Assembly: GCA_964531735.1 (NCBI GenBank) | Contig: CAZHGD010000065.1 | Location: 1-37,354, forward strand | Reading direction: 5' to 3' | Source: CAZHGD01 sp964531735 | GTDB lineage: Bacteria; Armatimonadota; UBA10988 | DNA length: 37,354 nucleotides | Part shown: positions 1 to 9,700 of the stretch, one piece after another | Layout: each line of letters opens with the position of its first letter | How positions within the stretch are numbered: position 1 is the first letter of the stretch | The notes under the pieces: model-generated | What the model was told of the DNA's origin: nothing | Database searches by the model: none | Seen by the model: the letters and a program-made list of their open reading frames with translations, nothing else | Translations under genes and position numbers: made by a program

Positions 1-75
1 GGCCAGGAGGTGGTGAGCGGCGAACCGCACGGCCCACTCGCCTGGAAGCACACCCTGTCGGCGCCCGCGGTTTGA
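1..75 (+). CDS. C-terminal end of an unidentified protein (cut by window start)
   Basis: Frame 1 is open from the first base and reads 24 codons before a TGA at 73-75. The residues (GQEVVSGEPHGPLAWKHTL, then SAPAV) look like the end of a beta-sandwich domain, as is common at the C-terminus of secreted or carbohydrate-active proteins. Too little is present to name a family. The codon usage matches the GC-rich neighbours. Its stop codon lies within the -35 element of the next gene's promoter, so the next gene seems to have its own promoter rather than relying on read-through. Coding status is an inference from the open frame and plausible composition. Confidence 0.45.
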   Translation, partial: GQEVVSGEPHGPLAWKHTLSAPAV

Positions 76-101
76 CACGGTCAGTCGGCGTGGCTTACGA
101 T
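72..101 (+). promoter_or_regulatory. Sigma70-type promoter for the Uma2/GYD gene pair
   Basis: A perfect TTGACA (72-77) is followed after 18 bases by TACGAT (96-101), which keeps TA--AT of the -10 consensus. Transcription would begin near 108, about 16 bases before the ATG at 124, with GAGGA (113-117) as ribosome site. The -35 overlaps the TGA of the upstream partial gene. Confidence 0.6.
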
Positions 102-123
102 CCAGGCCAGACGAGGACGCGTG

Positions 124-747
124 ATGGCCGCGGCAGCACAACGCAGAGGCCTGACTCCAGCGGAGTACCTGGCGCTGGAACGTCGCGCTGAGTTCCGTAG
201 CGAGTTCGTCAACGGCGACATCGTGGCGATGGCCGGCGGCACGCGCACCCACGGACGCATCAGCATCAGCCTGGCCCGGATCCTGGGCAACCATTTGGCC
301 GGGGCGCCTTGCGAGCCGTTTGGCGCCGACATGCGAGTGTCGGTCAGCCAGACCGGCGGCTATTTCTATCCCGACCTGTCCGTGGCCTGCGGCCCGGTGT
401 TCGAGGACACCGACCAGGACACCTTGGTCAACCCCAAGGTGATCGTCGAAGTCCTGTCACCGTCGACCGAGGCGTACGACCGCGGCGCGAAGTTCCAGCA
501 CTACCGGCGACTGGAGTCGCTCCAGGACTATGTGCTGGTGTCGCAGGATCGACCATTGGTGGAAGTGTTCAGCCGCCAGGGCGAGCAATGGCTGCTGACG
601 ACCTATGGCAGCCTGGACGAGGTGGCCGCGGTGCCGTCGATCGGCGCGCGGCTGTTGCTGCGCGACATCTACGAACGTGTCGAGTGGCCGGAGGGCGGGT
701 CGCTCCCGGCTTCGCGCGAACCTGAACAGAGCGAGGAGTCTGGCTGA
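124..747 (+). CDS. Uma2 family (DUF820) endonuclease-fold protein
   Basis: This is a 207-residue protein of the Uma2/DUF820 family, which has the PD-(D/E)XK nuclease fold and is usually found in many copies in cyanobacteria and other large genomes. The family hallmarks are visible: LTPAEYLALE near the N-terminus, the PD of FYPDLSV at about residues 83-84, then VIVEVLSPST with the conserved Glu at about 109, and the AYDRGAKFQHY segment with its Lys. Length is typical (180-210). A GTG at 121 directly precedes the ATG; I chose ATG 124 because GAGGA at 113-117 is then about 6 bases away. The stop overlaps the start of the GYD gene by one base (TGATG), so the two are probably translationally coupled. 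Biological role is unproven for this family; cleavage activity is inferred from fold only. Confidence 0.85.
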   Translation: MAAAAQRRGLTPAEYLALERRAEFRSEFVNGDIVAMAGGTRTHGRISISLARILGNHLAGAPCEPFGADMRVSVSQTGGYFYPDLSVACGPVFEDTDQDTLVNPKVIVEVLSPSTEAYDRGAKFQHYRRLESLQDYVLVSQDRPLVEVFSRQGEQWLLTTYGSLDEVAAVPSIGARLLLRDIYERVEWPEGGSLPASREPEQSEESG

Positions 748-1040
748 TGGCCAAGTACGTGGGACTGTGTCAGTTCACCGACCAGGGCGTGCGCGCGGTG
801 AAGGAATCGGCCAAGCGGGCCGACGCGAACCGCGCTTTGGCGAAGCAGTGCGGCGTGACCATCAAGGAGATCCTGTGGACGCTGGGCGCGGTCGACCTGG
901 TGATGGTCTTCGAGGCGCCCAACGATGAGGCGGCCACCGCGTATATGCTGAGCATCGCCGCCAAGGGCAATGTCACGACGCAGACCATGCGGGCGTTCGA
1001 CGCCGAGGAGTTCGGCGCCGTCACGGCCAAGATGGCCTGA
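747..1040 (+). CDS. GYD domain-containing protein
   Basis: This 97-residue cytoplasmic protein fits the GYD family (PF08734), small alpha/beta proteins of the dimeric ferredoxin-like type with no assigned reaction. The N-terminal YVGLCQFTDQGVRAVKES, the central LGAVDLVMVFEAPND (the place where the family name motif sits, here G-A-V-D), and the closing GNVTTQTMRAF match the family along its full length. The ATG overlaps the Uma2 stop by one base, and GAGGAG at 733-738 gives a good ribosome site inside the Uma2 gene. It is the last gene of this short operon; a dyad that could end transcription lies just after it at 1050-1093. Confidence 0.85.
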   Translation: MAKYVGLCQFTDQGVRAVKESAKRADANRALAKQCGVTIKEILWTLGAVDLVMVFEAPNDEAATAYMLSIAAKGNVTTQTMRAFDAEEFGAVTAKMA

Positions 1041-1049
1041 GCTGCCGTC

Positions 1050-1093
1050 GGCTATCGGCGGACACGGCTCCGGCCGAGCGCCCGCCGATGGCC
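1050..1093. terminator. Hairpin between convergent genes
   Basis: GGCTATCGGCGG (1050-1061) pairs with CCGCCGATGGCC (1082-1093), giving a 12-bp stem with one G-U pair. It sits between the GYD stop (1038-1040) and the stop of the beta-helix gene (1093-1095), whose first base it includes. There is no T-run, so it is either a weak bidirectional terminator or a transcript-end stabiliser. Confidence 0.45.
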
Positions 1094-3795
1094 TACGGGA
1101 TGGCTTCCAGAACCACGCTGTCGACGCACCAGGTGGTGCCCGGCTGTCCCATGCTGGCCAGGCCGAACCAGGCGAGTTGCGCGAACTCCGGGTGCAGGTA
1201 GGGCAGGTCGGCGAAGGTCTGGGCCGGCTGACCCGGCGCGGTGACCACCAGCTTGAACCGCTTGGCGGCCGATGGTCCCAGGTCGAGCACCATCTCCAGA
1301 TGCACCCACTGTCCCAGCGGGAGCTTGGCCAGCGGCTTGCCGGCCGCGCTGAGCGTACCGTCCTCGGCGACGCTCAGGCTCGGTCCTTCGCGGTAGTCGA
1401 AGCCGGCCTGGCTGTAGTCGCGCAGCATGACGGCGCAGACGCAGGGCCGCTCGGCGGAGTTGAGCAGGTCGCAGGCGACCCGCACTCGTCCCGAGGTGTG
1501 AGGGCGACTGCTGTAGAACACGTGCGGCTGCCAGACGAACGGCAGCCCCGGTATCTCGGTCAGCCGCAGGCACTGGCCGCCGCCCGCGATCGAGTCCACC
1601 CGGATGGCGGCCGGCTGGTCCGCAGGCAGGCAGGTCCAGCCAGCGGGTGGCTTGCCGACTTCACCGGATTCGAAGCCGTCGCGGAACGGCCGAGGGGGTG
1701 GCGGCGGTGGCGGTGGCGGCAGCTTGGGCAGGGGCTCGCGCCGGAGCGCCTGCGGCGCGCCGACCCAGTCAGGAGACCCGGTCAGCCCCACGGCCGCCAG
1801 GTCGCAGGGCGCGAAGCCGAGGCGCAGGGCCGGCGAATCCGGTGCCAACCGGAAGTCGCGGTTGGCCGCGTCGGCGAACTTCGGGTCGGCGACCAGCGAG
1901 TCCTGGTCGCGGCCGCTCTCACGCCACTTGGCGAACGAGACGCCGCTGAACAGCGGCTCCTTGCCCGAAGTGTCCCAGTAGAGGTTGTGGTTGAACGCCG
2001 TCTTGGCGCGCAGCGGGCTCCAGTGGGCGCTGGTGGCTTGGCCCTGGTCACACAGCACGATGTTGTGCTCGAAGGTGTACGACAGATGCTCCTCGGCCCG
2101 CGCACACGTCACCGGCTCGCGTCCGGCGAAGGCGATGATGTTGTTCCGGATCACGTTCTCGCGGCCGTAGTGCTGGTGGAAGCCACCGGCGCCGACGTTG
2201 TAGACGACGTTGTGCTCGACGCGGATACCGGTGGAGCCCTCGTCGAGGTAGATGCCGGTGCCGCCGGTCATCAGCGGCGTCGGGATGACGTCGTGCACCA
2301 GGTTGTGGTGGAGCACGGTGCCAGGCGAGACACCGAGGCAGTAGATGCCGCCGCCGTCGCTGAACAGCCCGTTGCTGATGTGGTGGACGTGGTTCCAGCC
2401 GATCTCGTTGTGGTTGGCCGAACTCGGCGCATAGCCCCATGACCAGCCGCACGAGATGCCGATGTGGCCGAAGTCGCTGATCTCGTTGTGCAGTACCCGG
2501 TTGCCTGACGACGGTCCGACCCAGATGCCCGAGCTGCCGCGGAAGACCTGCGAGCCGTGGTGCAGCCAGCAGTTCTCGACCGTGTTGCGCCGGACCAGCA
2601 GGTCGGGCGCGTCCTTGTAGGCGTGGGGCCCGATGTAGAGCGCACCGCCACCGACATCATGCACGTGGCAGCGGCGCAGCTCGTTGTCGGTGGAGCCCTC
2701 GGCCAGCCAGATGCCGTTCTCGCCGACGTGGGCCAGCTCGCAGTCCTCGAAGACGGTGTGCCGTAGTCCCAGACCGTGGATCGTGGCGGGTCGTTCCACG
2801 GCTCCTTGCTGGTCGGTGGGCATCTTGGCCGAGACCGCGAAGTCGGCGTGCTGGAAGCTGATCCCGCGGAAGGCGAGGTGCTCGACAAACTGCTGCCGAC
2901 TCGGATCGCCGCGGAACGAGAGCAGCGTCTGCGGTACCACCGGCGCGATTACCTCGGCCGTCGACATGTCCTCGCCGGGCAGCGGCAGGTACGACAGCGT
3001 GCCGTCGCTGCGGTCCAGGTACCACTCGCCCGGCGCGTCGAGTGCCTCGCGGACGTTCTCGACGTGGTAACGCGTGTTGTACTCCCACCAGTAGCCGATG
3101 GGCCAGGTGGAGTAGGGCGCCAGCCGGACCGTGTGCGTGGCCGGGTCGAGGCTGGTGATGGTGTGGATGGACGTGGTCCAGGAGTGGTACAGCACCACCG
3201 TCGCATCGCTCATGTTGTGCCAGGTGGTCAGGTCGCGGTCGCGGTAGATGAAGCCTTGCTTGGCGAGGATATCCGGCGACCACCACTTGCCGCGGTCGAT
3301 AGGTGCCAGGATGTCGGCGGTGTAGAGATAGCCGACGTTGGGGATGCGTGCGCGGGTGCGGCGCCCACCGTTGACGAAGAGCTGGTTGAAGTACCACTGG
3401 CCGGCAGTGACCTCGGGGATGGTGGTCTGCCAGACGCCGTGGCCGGCGCTACGCCAGCCGGTCAGCCGACGTCCGCCGGAGAGCACCGGACGCTCACCCG
3501 GGTAGGCGGCGTAGGTGACCGGCGCCTCGGTCGTCCCGCTGTCCGCCGGCGTGAACTCGAGGGTCTTGGTGATCCGATGGACCCCGCCACGCAGATAGAC
3601 GGTGCGTGGCTGCCGTTGCCCGCTGGCACGGAGCCGGGCCAGTTCGGCCCGGGCCCGCCCGATGGTGGCGAACGGTGCCGCGGCGGTCCCGGCAGCCGCG
3701 TCGTCGCCGCTGGGCGACACGTAGAGCGCGTTCTGGTCAGGCGCGGCGTTGACGAGCGCGGGCCAGAGGAGGGTTGCGGCCAGCACGGTGGTCAT
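1093..3795 (-). CDS. Secreted right-handed parallel beta-helix protein with C-terminal LamG-like domain
   Basis: This 900-residue exported protein is probably a polysaccharide-binding or polysaccharide-cleaving protein of the pectate-lyase-like superfamily. I placed the start at ATG 3795 because it begins a signal peptide (MTTVLAATLLWPALVNAA) and has GGAG 8 bases upstream; the frame is open 15 codons further but codes for a poor leader. After the signal, LYVSPSGDD...AGTAAAPFATI is the usual opening of DUF1565-like beta-helix proteins. From about residue 300 to 620 there are repeated Asn/Gly/His-rich coils such as NRVLHNEISDFGHIGI and RVEHNVVYNVG. Nine consecutive prolines (about 693-701) join the helix to a final ~200-residue beta-sandwich resembling LamG/concanavalin folds. 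No lyase catalytic set can be assigned with confidence. It diverges from the glycosidase-like gene at 3930 and may share control with it. Confidence 0.85.
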   Translation of the reverse strand: MTTVLAATLLWPALVNAAPDQNALYVSPSGDDAAAGTAAAPFATIGRARAELARLRASGQRQPRTVYLRGGVHRITKTLEFTPADSGTTEAPVTYAAYPGERPVLSGGRRLTGWRSAGHGVWQTTIPEVTAGQWYFNQLFVNGGRRTRARIPNVGYLYTADILAPIDRGKWWSPDILAKQGFIYRDRDLTTWHNMSDATVVLYHSWTTSIHTITSLDPATHTVRLAPYSTWPIGYWWEYNTRYHVENVREALDAPGEWYLDRSDGTLSYLPLPGEDMSTAEVIAPVVPQTLLSFRGDPSRQQFVEHLAFRGISFQHADFAVSAKMPTDQQGAVERPATIHGLGLRHTVFEDCELAHVGENGIWLAEGSTDNELRRCHVHDVGGGALYIGPHAYKDAPDLLVRRNTVENCWLHHGSQVFRGSSGIWVGPSSGNRVLHNEISDFGHIGISCGWSWGYAPSSANHNEIGWNHVHHISNGLFSDGGGIYCLGVSPGTVLHHNLVHDVIPTPLMTGGTGIYLDEGSTGIRVEHNVVYNVGAGGFHQHYGRENVIRNNIIAFAGREPVTCARAEEHLSYTFEHNIVLCDQGQATSAHWSPLRAKTAFNHNLYWDTSGKEPLFSGVSFAKWRESGRDQDSLVADPKFADAANRDFRLAPDSPALRLGFAPCDLAAVGLTGSPDWVGAPQALRREPLPKLPPPPPPPPPRPFRDGFESGEVGKPPAGWTCLPADQPAAIRVDSIAGGGQCLRLTEIPGLPFVWQPHVFYSSRPHTSGRVRVACDLLNSAERPCVCAVMLRDYSQAGFDYREGPSLSVAEDGTLSAAGKPLAKLPLGQWVHLEMVLDLGPSAAKRFKLVVTAPGQPAQTFADLPYLHPEFAQLAWFGLASMGQPGTTWCVDSVVLEAIP

Positions 3796-3929
3796 CGCGG
3801 TGGCTCCGGTCTGGCAGGCGCTTCGGCCTGCGCCAGCCAACTCCTCTCGGCGGTGTGGGCAGGTGGTCGGTCGCTGTCGGCGAAGGCGCCCGGGGCGCAG
3901 GTTCGCGGGAGCGCCGTCGTGGGAGTGGC

Positions 3930-6575
3930 ATGGTGAAAGCGCAGCGGCAGCGGTCTCTGGTGGTGGCCATGTTGGCTGGCCTGGTCACGAGCCGATTGGC
4001 GGCCGGCGCGGTCTGGACGACCGGCGATGGGCTGGCGGTCCGGCTATCCGACACCACCGGTGTTGCGGAGCAGGTGACGGTGGACGGCCGCCCCCTGCCG
4101 TTGGCGACCGGGTCGCGGTGCGGCCTGGTCGTGCAGGAGTACCGGCTCGACGCCGCCACGCCGGAGCGGGTACTGCTCCACCTCGATGCCGAGCGCGAGG
4201 ATGGCTCGTGGACCGCGGCCGCGTTCGCGGACTGGGCCACCGCGGCCGACACCGTTCGCCGACGCGAGGGCGGCGCCGCCGGCGGACGAGCGTACATGCA
4301 GATCGGTGATGGGCACAGCCCCGGGGTCGGCCTGGCCGCGGCCGCGCGGCTGGTGGTCAAGCCGGGCGACCGGTGCCGCATCGCGTGGTCGGGGCGAACC
4401 CGGGCCGCAGGGCCAAGCTACATCCTGTGTGTGCGGCTGTTCGACGCTGGCGGCCATGATGTCAGCGCCGTCGCCAGCGCACCGCAGGGTTGGGCGTACA
4501 GCCCGAACTCGCTGGCCCACTACCGGACCGACGTCGCCAACACGCGGCCCGACGTGTGGGAGCCCTTCTCGTATCCATACACGGTGCCCGACGGCGTCGC
4601 CACCATGCAGGTCTCGCTGCGCGTCTACCGTGGTGGCGACCTGCTGGCTGACGTGGATGACCTCAAAGTCACGGCCAGGCCGAGTGGCTGGCTGCCACCG
4701 ACCGACTGCACGGGTGCTGTCCGCGCCACGGCCGACGGTCTGGAGCAGCGCTGCGAACTGGGCGACCAGCAGTTGGCCGTGCTGGCGCGCTATCGCGGCG
4801 GCGCCGAACGGCTGGACGCCGAGGTGACCGTCACGTCGCTGGGCGCGCCGCGTGACCGGTGTCTGCGGCTGAGCTACCGCTTGCCGGTCGACCTGGCCGG
4901 TTGGGTGTGGGCTGGCGAACCACGCCAGTCGGAGAGTATGTCGCCTGGGCGCCGCTATGCGAACGAGGTGGGCTGGGCCGGACACCCGTGGAGCCGCTAC
5001 CCGCTCGCGTCGGTCAGTCACGGTGCGGTGGGCCTGGCTGTGGCGACGGCGCTCGACCCGCCGCTGGTGCAGTCGTTTGCCGCCGACACCGGCGGGTTGA
5101 GCACCGTGTGTGACCTGGCGCTGTCGGCCACGCCGGTGAAGGCACCGGCGCGGTTCACTTTCAGCTTCTACCGGCACGACGCGGCGTGGACCTTCCGTGC
5201 GGCGCTGGAGCGCTACTACCGCCTGTTCCCGGGCTTGGCCGACGGTGGCGGACCCTATGGTGCCTGGACTCTGCGACTGCCGAAGCCGGAGGTCGCCCGA
5301 CCCGCGGACTTCGGACTGCGGTTCTACGAGTGCGGCGCCCTCCGGCCGGAGGTGCGCGAGGTCTGCCGCGCCCAGCAACTCCGCACCTGCTTCTACATCG
5401 AGCCGTGGGGCCGCCGGCAGTTCTTCGCCGCGGCCAAGACGCGCGCCCAGTTGCCCCCGTATGAGCAGCGGCTGGCCCAGTTGCGCGAGTGGGCACAGAG
5501 CCGTGACGCCACGGCGCGCTGGGGCGCGGCGCCGCGCCGCGAAGCCGCGCAGGCCGTGCTCAACTCGCTGCTGATCGGCGCCGAAGGGCAGGCCGAGCAT
5601 CTGGTCGACCTCTACGACACCTGGGCGCAGTGGTGGCAGTTGAGCACCGACCCAGACCTGCCGTCACCGAGCATCGCGTCGCTCTGCTGGCAGTACGAAA
5701 TCGAGCCGGCGCTGACCTGGGCCGATGGGATCTACCTCGACAGTGTCAGCATGGTGGCGGCCGGCTATGAGGACCATGATCGAGCGCACCGCGCGGCGCT
5801 GGGCCTGCCGCTGACGTTCTCGTTGGCCACTGGCACGCCGGTCGCTCTGAGCGGACAGGCGCACTACCAGTTCATCGCCCGTCTGCGAGCCGACCTGCAC
5901 CGGCGCCAGAAGACGCTGATGGCGAACCTGTTCGCGCCGGCCACCCGGCTCTACGGGCATCTGGCGGACGTGGCCGGGTGCGAACTGGGTGGGCTGCAAG
6001 GCGATGACGAGGCGCTTCAGCAGCGGGTCTATGCGTACCATCGGCCGGTGACCAACCTGCTCCAGTGGCGCTGGGCCATCCTCGAGCGGGTGCCGGCGAT
6101 GACGGCTGAGCAAGTGGAAGGCTATCTGGCCAACCAGTTGCTCTACGCGTTCCACCCCGGCATCAGCACCATTGGCGGGGGCACCGAGCCCGGTTACCGA
6201 GGGCTGCACCGCTACTTCGAGGACGCGGCGCTGTTGGCGCGCGACCGACCGCTGTTCGCGCGCTACCTGCCCGTCTACGACGCGCTGGCGCAAGCCGGCT
6301 GGGAGCCGGTCACGCATGCCCGGGCGAAGGACAGTCGCCTGTTGGTCGAGCGCTTCGGCCGCGGTCCGGGCAGCTACCTGGCGGTCCACAACCCGACCGC
6401 GACGCCGCTCCCGGCGGCGTTGGTGCTGGACGACTCGTGGTGGCGGCAGGCGCTGGGCGGTGAGGCTCCACCGGCGTTCGCCGTGGTGCTCGGCGAGGCC
6501 GCTGCGGCCGGGGGCGACCCGATGATCGGCGCACAGCGGACGCTGGTGCTGCGGGCCGCTGCGACCAACCGGTAG
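3930..6575 (+). CDS. Secreted TIM-barrel glycosidase-like protein (paralogue A)
   Basis: This 881-residue exported protein belongs to no named family I can assign. The start at ATG 3930 follows GGGAG (3921-3925) and opens a signal peptide ending near LAAG; the frame continues upstream into the divergent spacer but without leader character. The layout is: short N-terminal beta-strand region, an inserted galactose-binding-like module (about residues 110-250), a mutarotase-like beta-sandwich, then a probable TIM barrel with GIYLDS (Asp604), MANLF, and a C-terminal segment with AQAGWEPVTHARA and LAVHNPT. A protein at 23881-26796 shares the same order of motifs (GIYLDS, MPNLF, LGWEPVT, VCVHN), so the two are paralogues. 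The invariant Asp in GIYLDS at a strand end resembles catalytic or substrate-binding Asp residues in GH-D-like barrels, but glycosidase activity is inference. Confidence 0.75.
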   Translation: MVKAQRQRSLVVAMLAGLVTSRLAAGAVWTTGDGLAVRLSDTTGVAEQVTVDGRPLPLATGSRCGLVVQEYRLDAATPERVLLHLDAEREDGSWTAAAFADWATAADTVRRREGGAAGGRAYMQIGDGHSPGVGLAAAARLVVKPGDRCRIAWSGRTRAAGPSYILCVRLFDAGGHDVSAVASAPQGWAYSPNSLAHYRTDVANTRPDVWEPFSYPYTVPDGVATMQVSLRVYRGGDLLADVDDLKVTARPSGWLPPTDCTGAVRATADGLEQRCELGDQQLAVLARYRGGAERLDAEVTVTSLGAPRDRCLRLSYRLPVDLAGWVWAGEPRQSESMSPGRRYANEVGWAGHPWSRYPLASVSHGAVGLAVATALDPPLVQSFAADTGGLSTVCDLALSATPVKAPARFTFSFYRHDAAWTFRAALERYYRLFPGLADGGGPYGAWTLRLPKPEVARPADFGLRFYECGALRPEVREVCRAQQLRTCFYIEPWGRRQFFAAAKTRAQLPPYEQRLAQLREWAQSRDATARWGAAPRREAAQAVLNSLLIGAEGQAEHLVDLYDTWAQWWQLSTDPDLPSPSIASLCWQYEIEPALTWADGIYLDSVSMVAAGYEDHDRAHRAALGLPLTFSLATGTPVALSGQAHYQFIARLRADLHRRQKTLMANLFAPATRLYGHLADVAGCELGGLQGDDEALQQRVYAYHRPVTNLLQWRWAILERVPAMTAEQVEGYLANQLLYAFHPGISTIGGGTEPGYRGLHRYFEDAALLARDRPLFARYLPVYDALAQAGWEPVTHARAKDSRLLVERFGRGPGSYLAVHNPTATPLPAALVLDDSWWRQALGGEAPPAFAVVLGEAAAAGGDPMIGAQRTLVLRAAATNR

Positions 6576-6612
6576 GCGCCAGCAGCTTTGGGCGTGGGTC
6601 CGGCGGTCCTCG

Positions 6613-6621
6613 TGATATGAT
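6613..6621 (+). promoter_or_regulatory. Extended -10 promoter element before carB
   Basis: TGATATGAT contains an extended -10 (TG-N-TATGAT, TATGAT at 6616-6621). No good -35 is seen 16-19 bases upstream, which fits extended -10 promoters. Transcription would start near 6628, giving a leader of about 100 bases before the carB ATG at 6727. It is the only AT-rich patch in this 151-base spacer. Confidence 0.4.
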
Positions 6622-6726
6622 ACGCAGGACTGGCCGAAACCGTACCGAAACCGCCAGGCAATCCCGCTGCCTGCTCCGCGAACGACGACGTCGGTGCGGG
6701 TCCGCCAACAAGCTGAAGGAGCCCCT

Positions 6727-9700
6727 ATGCCGCGCCGCGACGACATCCACAAAGTACTGATCATCGGGTCCGGCCCGATTGTCATCGGCCAGGCCTGTGA
6801 GTTCGACTACTCCGGCACTCAGGCGTGCAAGGCCCTGCGAGCCCTCGGCTACCAGATTGTGCTGGTCAACTCGAACCCGGCGACCATCATGACCGATCCG
6901 GGCATGGCCGATGTGACCTACATCGAGCCGCTGAACCTGGAGCGCGTGACGGCGATCGTCGAGCACGAGCGGCCCGACGCGCTGCTGCCGAACCTGGGTG
7001 GTCAGACCGGCCTGAACCTGGCCGCTGAGCTGGCGCGAACGGGTGTGCTGGAGCGCTATGGCGTCCGGATCATCGGTGTTCAGGCCGATGCCATCGAGCG
7101 CGGCGAGGACCGCATCGCCTTCAAGGACACGATGAACCGGCTCGGCATTCCGATGCCCGCCAGCGATCCGGCGCTGAGCCTGGCCGAGGCCGAAGCCATC
7201 GCGGCGCGGCTGGGCTATCCGGTGGTGGTGCGGCCGGCGTACACGATGGGTGGCACCGGTGGCGGGCTGGTCTACAACGTGGACGAACTGCGGGTGGTCG
7301 CCGCGCGCGGTCTGGCCGCCAGCCTGGTGGGGCAGGTGCTGATCGAGCAGTCGGTGCTCGGCTGGGAAGAGCTGGAGTTGGAGGTCGTGCGCGACGCCAA
7401 GAACCAGCTCATCACGGTCTGCTTCATCGAGAACATCGATGCCATGGGCGTCCATACGGGCGACTCGTTCTGCTCGGCGCCCATGTTGACCATCGCGCCC
7501 GAGTTGCAGGCCAAGCTGCAGAAGTGGTCCTACGACATCGTCGAGGCGATCCAGGTCATCGGCGGCACCAACATCCAGTTCGCCCACAACCCGCGGACCG
7601 GCGAGGTGGTGGTGATCGAGATCAACCCGCGCACGTCGCGCTCCTCGGCGCTGGCCTCCAAGGCCACGGGCTTTCCCATCGCGCGGGTGTCCTCGCAGTT
7701 GGCGGCGGGCCTCGACCTGGACGACATTCCGTACTGGCGCGACGGCACGCTGGACAAGTACACGCCGTCGGGCGACTACGTGGTGATCAAGTTCGCGCGG
7801 TGGGCGTTCGAGAAGTTCCGCGGCTCGCTCGACCAACTCGGCACGCAGATGCGCGCGGTGGGCGAGGTGATGAGCATCGGCAAGACCTACCAGGAGGCCT
7901 TGCAGAAGTCGATCCGCTCGCTGGAGAACGGCCGGTACGGGCTGGGCTTCGCCAAGGACTACCACCAGCGGACGCTGCAGGAACTGCTGGAGATGCTGGG
8001 ACAGGCGACCTCCGAGCGGCAGTTCATCCTCTATGAGGCGCTGCGCAAGGGCGCGACCACCGAGCGGCTCTATGAGCTGACGCACATCAAGCCCTGGTTC
8101 CTGGAGCAGATGCGCGATCTGGTGGCCTGCGAAGAGCGCGTCCTGGCACACCGCGGCACGCTGCCGCCGGACGACCTGCTGACCGAGGCCAAGCGCAAGG
8201 GCTTCGCCGACCGCTACCTGGCCAAGTTGCTCGAGGTGAGCGAGCGCGAGGTGCGCGAGCGGCGCCAGGCCATTGGCGTGGTCGAGGGGTGGCACCCGGT
8301 GCCGGTGAGCGGCGTGGAGGACGCGGCCTACTACTACTCCACCTACAATGCGCCTGACGCCACGACGACGACCGACCGGCGCAAGGTGATGATCCTGGGC
8401 GGTGGGCCGAACCGCATCGGTCAGGGCATCGAGTTCGACTACTGCTGCGTCCATGCCGCCTTCACGCTGCGCGACGCGGGGTTCGAGACCATCATGGTCA
8501 ACTGCAACCCCGAGACCGTCTCGACCGACTACGACACCTCGGACAAGCTCTACTTCGAGCCGCTGACCGTCGAGGATGTGCTGAGCATCCACGACAAGGA
8601 GCGACCCGACGGCGTGGTGGTGCAGTTCGGTGGTCAGACGCCGCTGAACATCGCTGCCGAGCTGGAGGAGGCCGGCGTCAAGATCCTCGGCACGCCGCCG
8701 GTGGTGATCGCGTTGGCCGAGGACCGCGACCAGTTCCGCCGGCGCATGGCCGAGATGGGCATTCCGATGCCCGAGTCGGGCATGGCCAGCACCTTCGAAG
8801 AGGCCCGCGCGGTGGCCGAGCGCATCGGTTACCCGCTGATGGTCCGCCCGTCGTTCGTGCTGGGCGGCCGCGGCATGGAAGTGGTGCTCGATGAGGACAT
8901 GCTGCGCGAGTACGTGGCGGCGGCCGTGGATGTGACGCCCGAACGGCCGATCCTGATCGACCGCTTCCTGGACGACGCGGTGGAAGCCGAAGCCGACGCG
9001 CTCTCGGACGGCACCGATGCGTTCGTGCCGGCCGTCATGGAGCACATCGAGTTGGCGGGCGTCCACTCGGGTGACTCGGCCTGCGTCATCCCGCCGGTCA
9101 GCATCTCGGCCGAGCACCTGGCCACCATCCGCGACTACACGCGGCGCATTGCGGTCGACCTGAAGGTGGTCGGGCTGCTCAACGTGCAGTACGCCATCTC
9201 CGCGGACGGTGTCGTCTACGTGCTGGAGGCGAATCCGCGCGCCTCGCGCACGGTGCCGCTGGTGTCGAAGGTGTGCAACATCTCGATGGCCCGCGTCGCG
9301 ACGCAGTTGATGCTCGGTGCCAAGCTGGCAGACCTGGACCTGCCGACCCGCGAGGTGCCGCACTACGGTGTCAAGGAATCGGTCTTCCCGTTCAGCATGT
9401 TCCCCGAGGTCGACCCGGTGCTGGGCCCCGAGATGCGTTCGACGGGCGAGGTGCTCGGTCTGGCCGATTCGTTCGGCATGGCCTTCTACAAGGCCGAAGA
9501 GGCGGCGCAGGCCACCTTGCCGCTGTCGGGCGCGGTGCTGCTGAGTTGCGCCGAGAAGAACACTCGGCTGGTCGAGGTCGGCCGCGAGTTCGACCGTCTG
9601 GGCTTCCAGATCAAGGCCACCGAAGGCACGCGCCGTTACCTGCAGGAGCACGGCGTCGCAGCGGAGCTGATCCTGAAGCAGCACGAAGGCCGCCCGAACA

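Noticed and set aside
970..2442. A 490-codon plus-strand frame over the beta-helix gene
   Set aside because: It begins inside the GYD gene and gives a Val/Gly/Asp-rich sequence; the minus strand has a signal peptide and clear beta-helix repeats.
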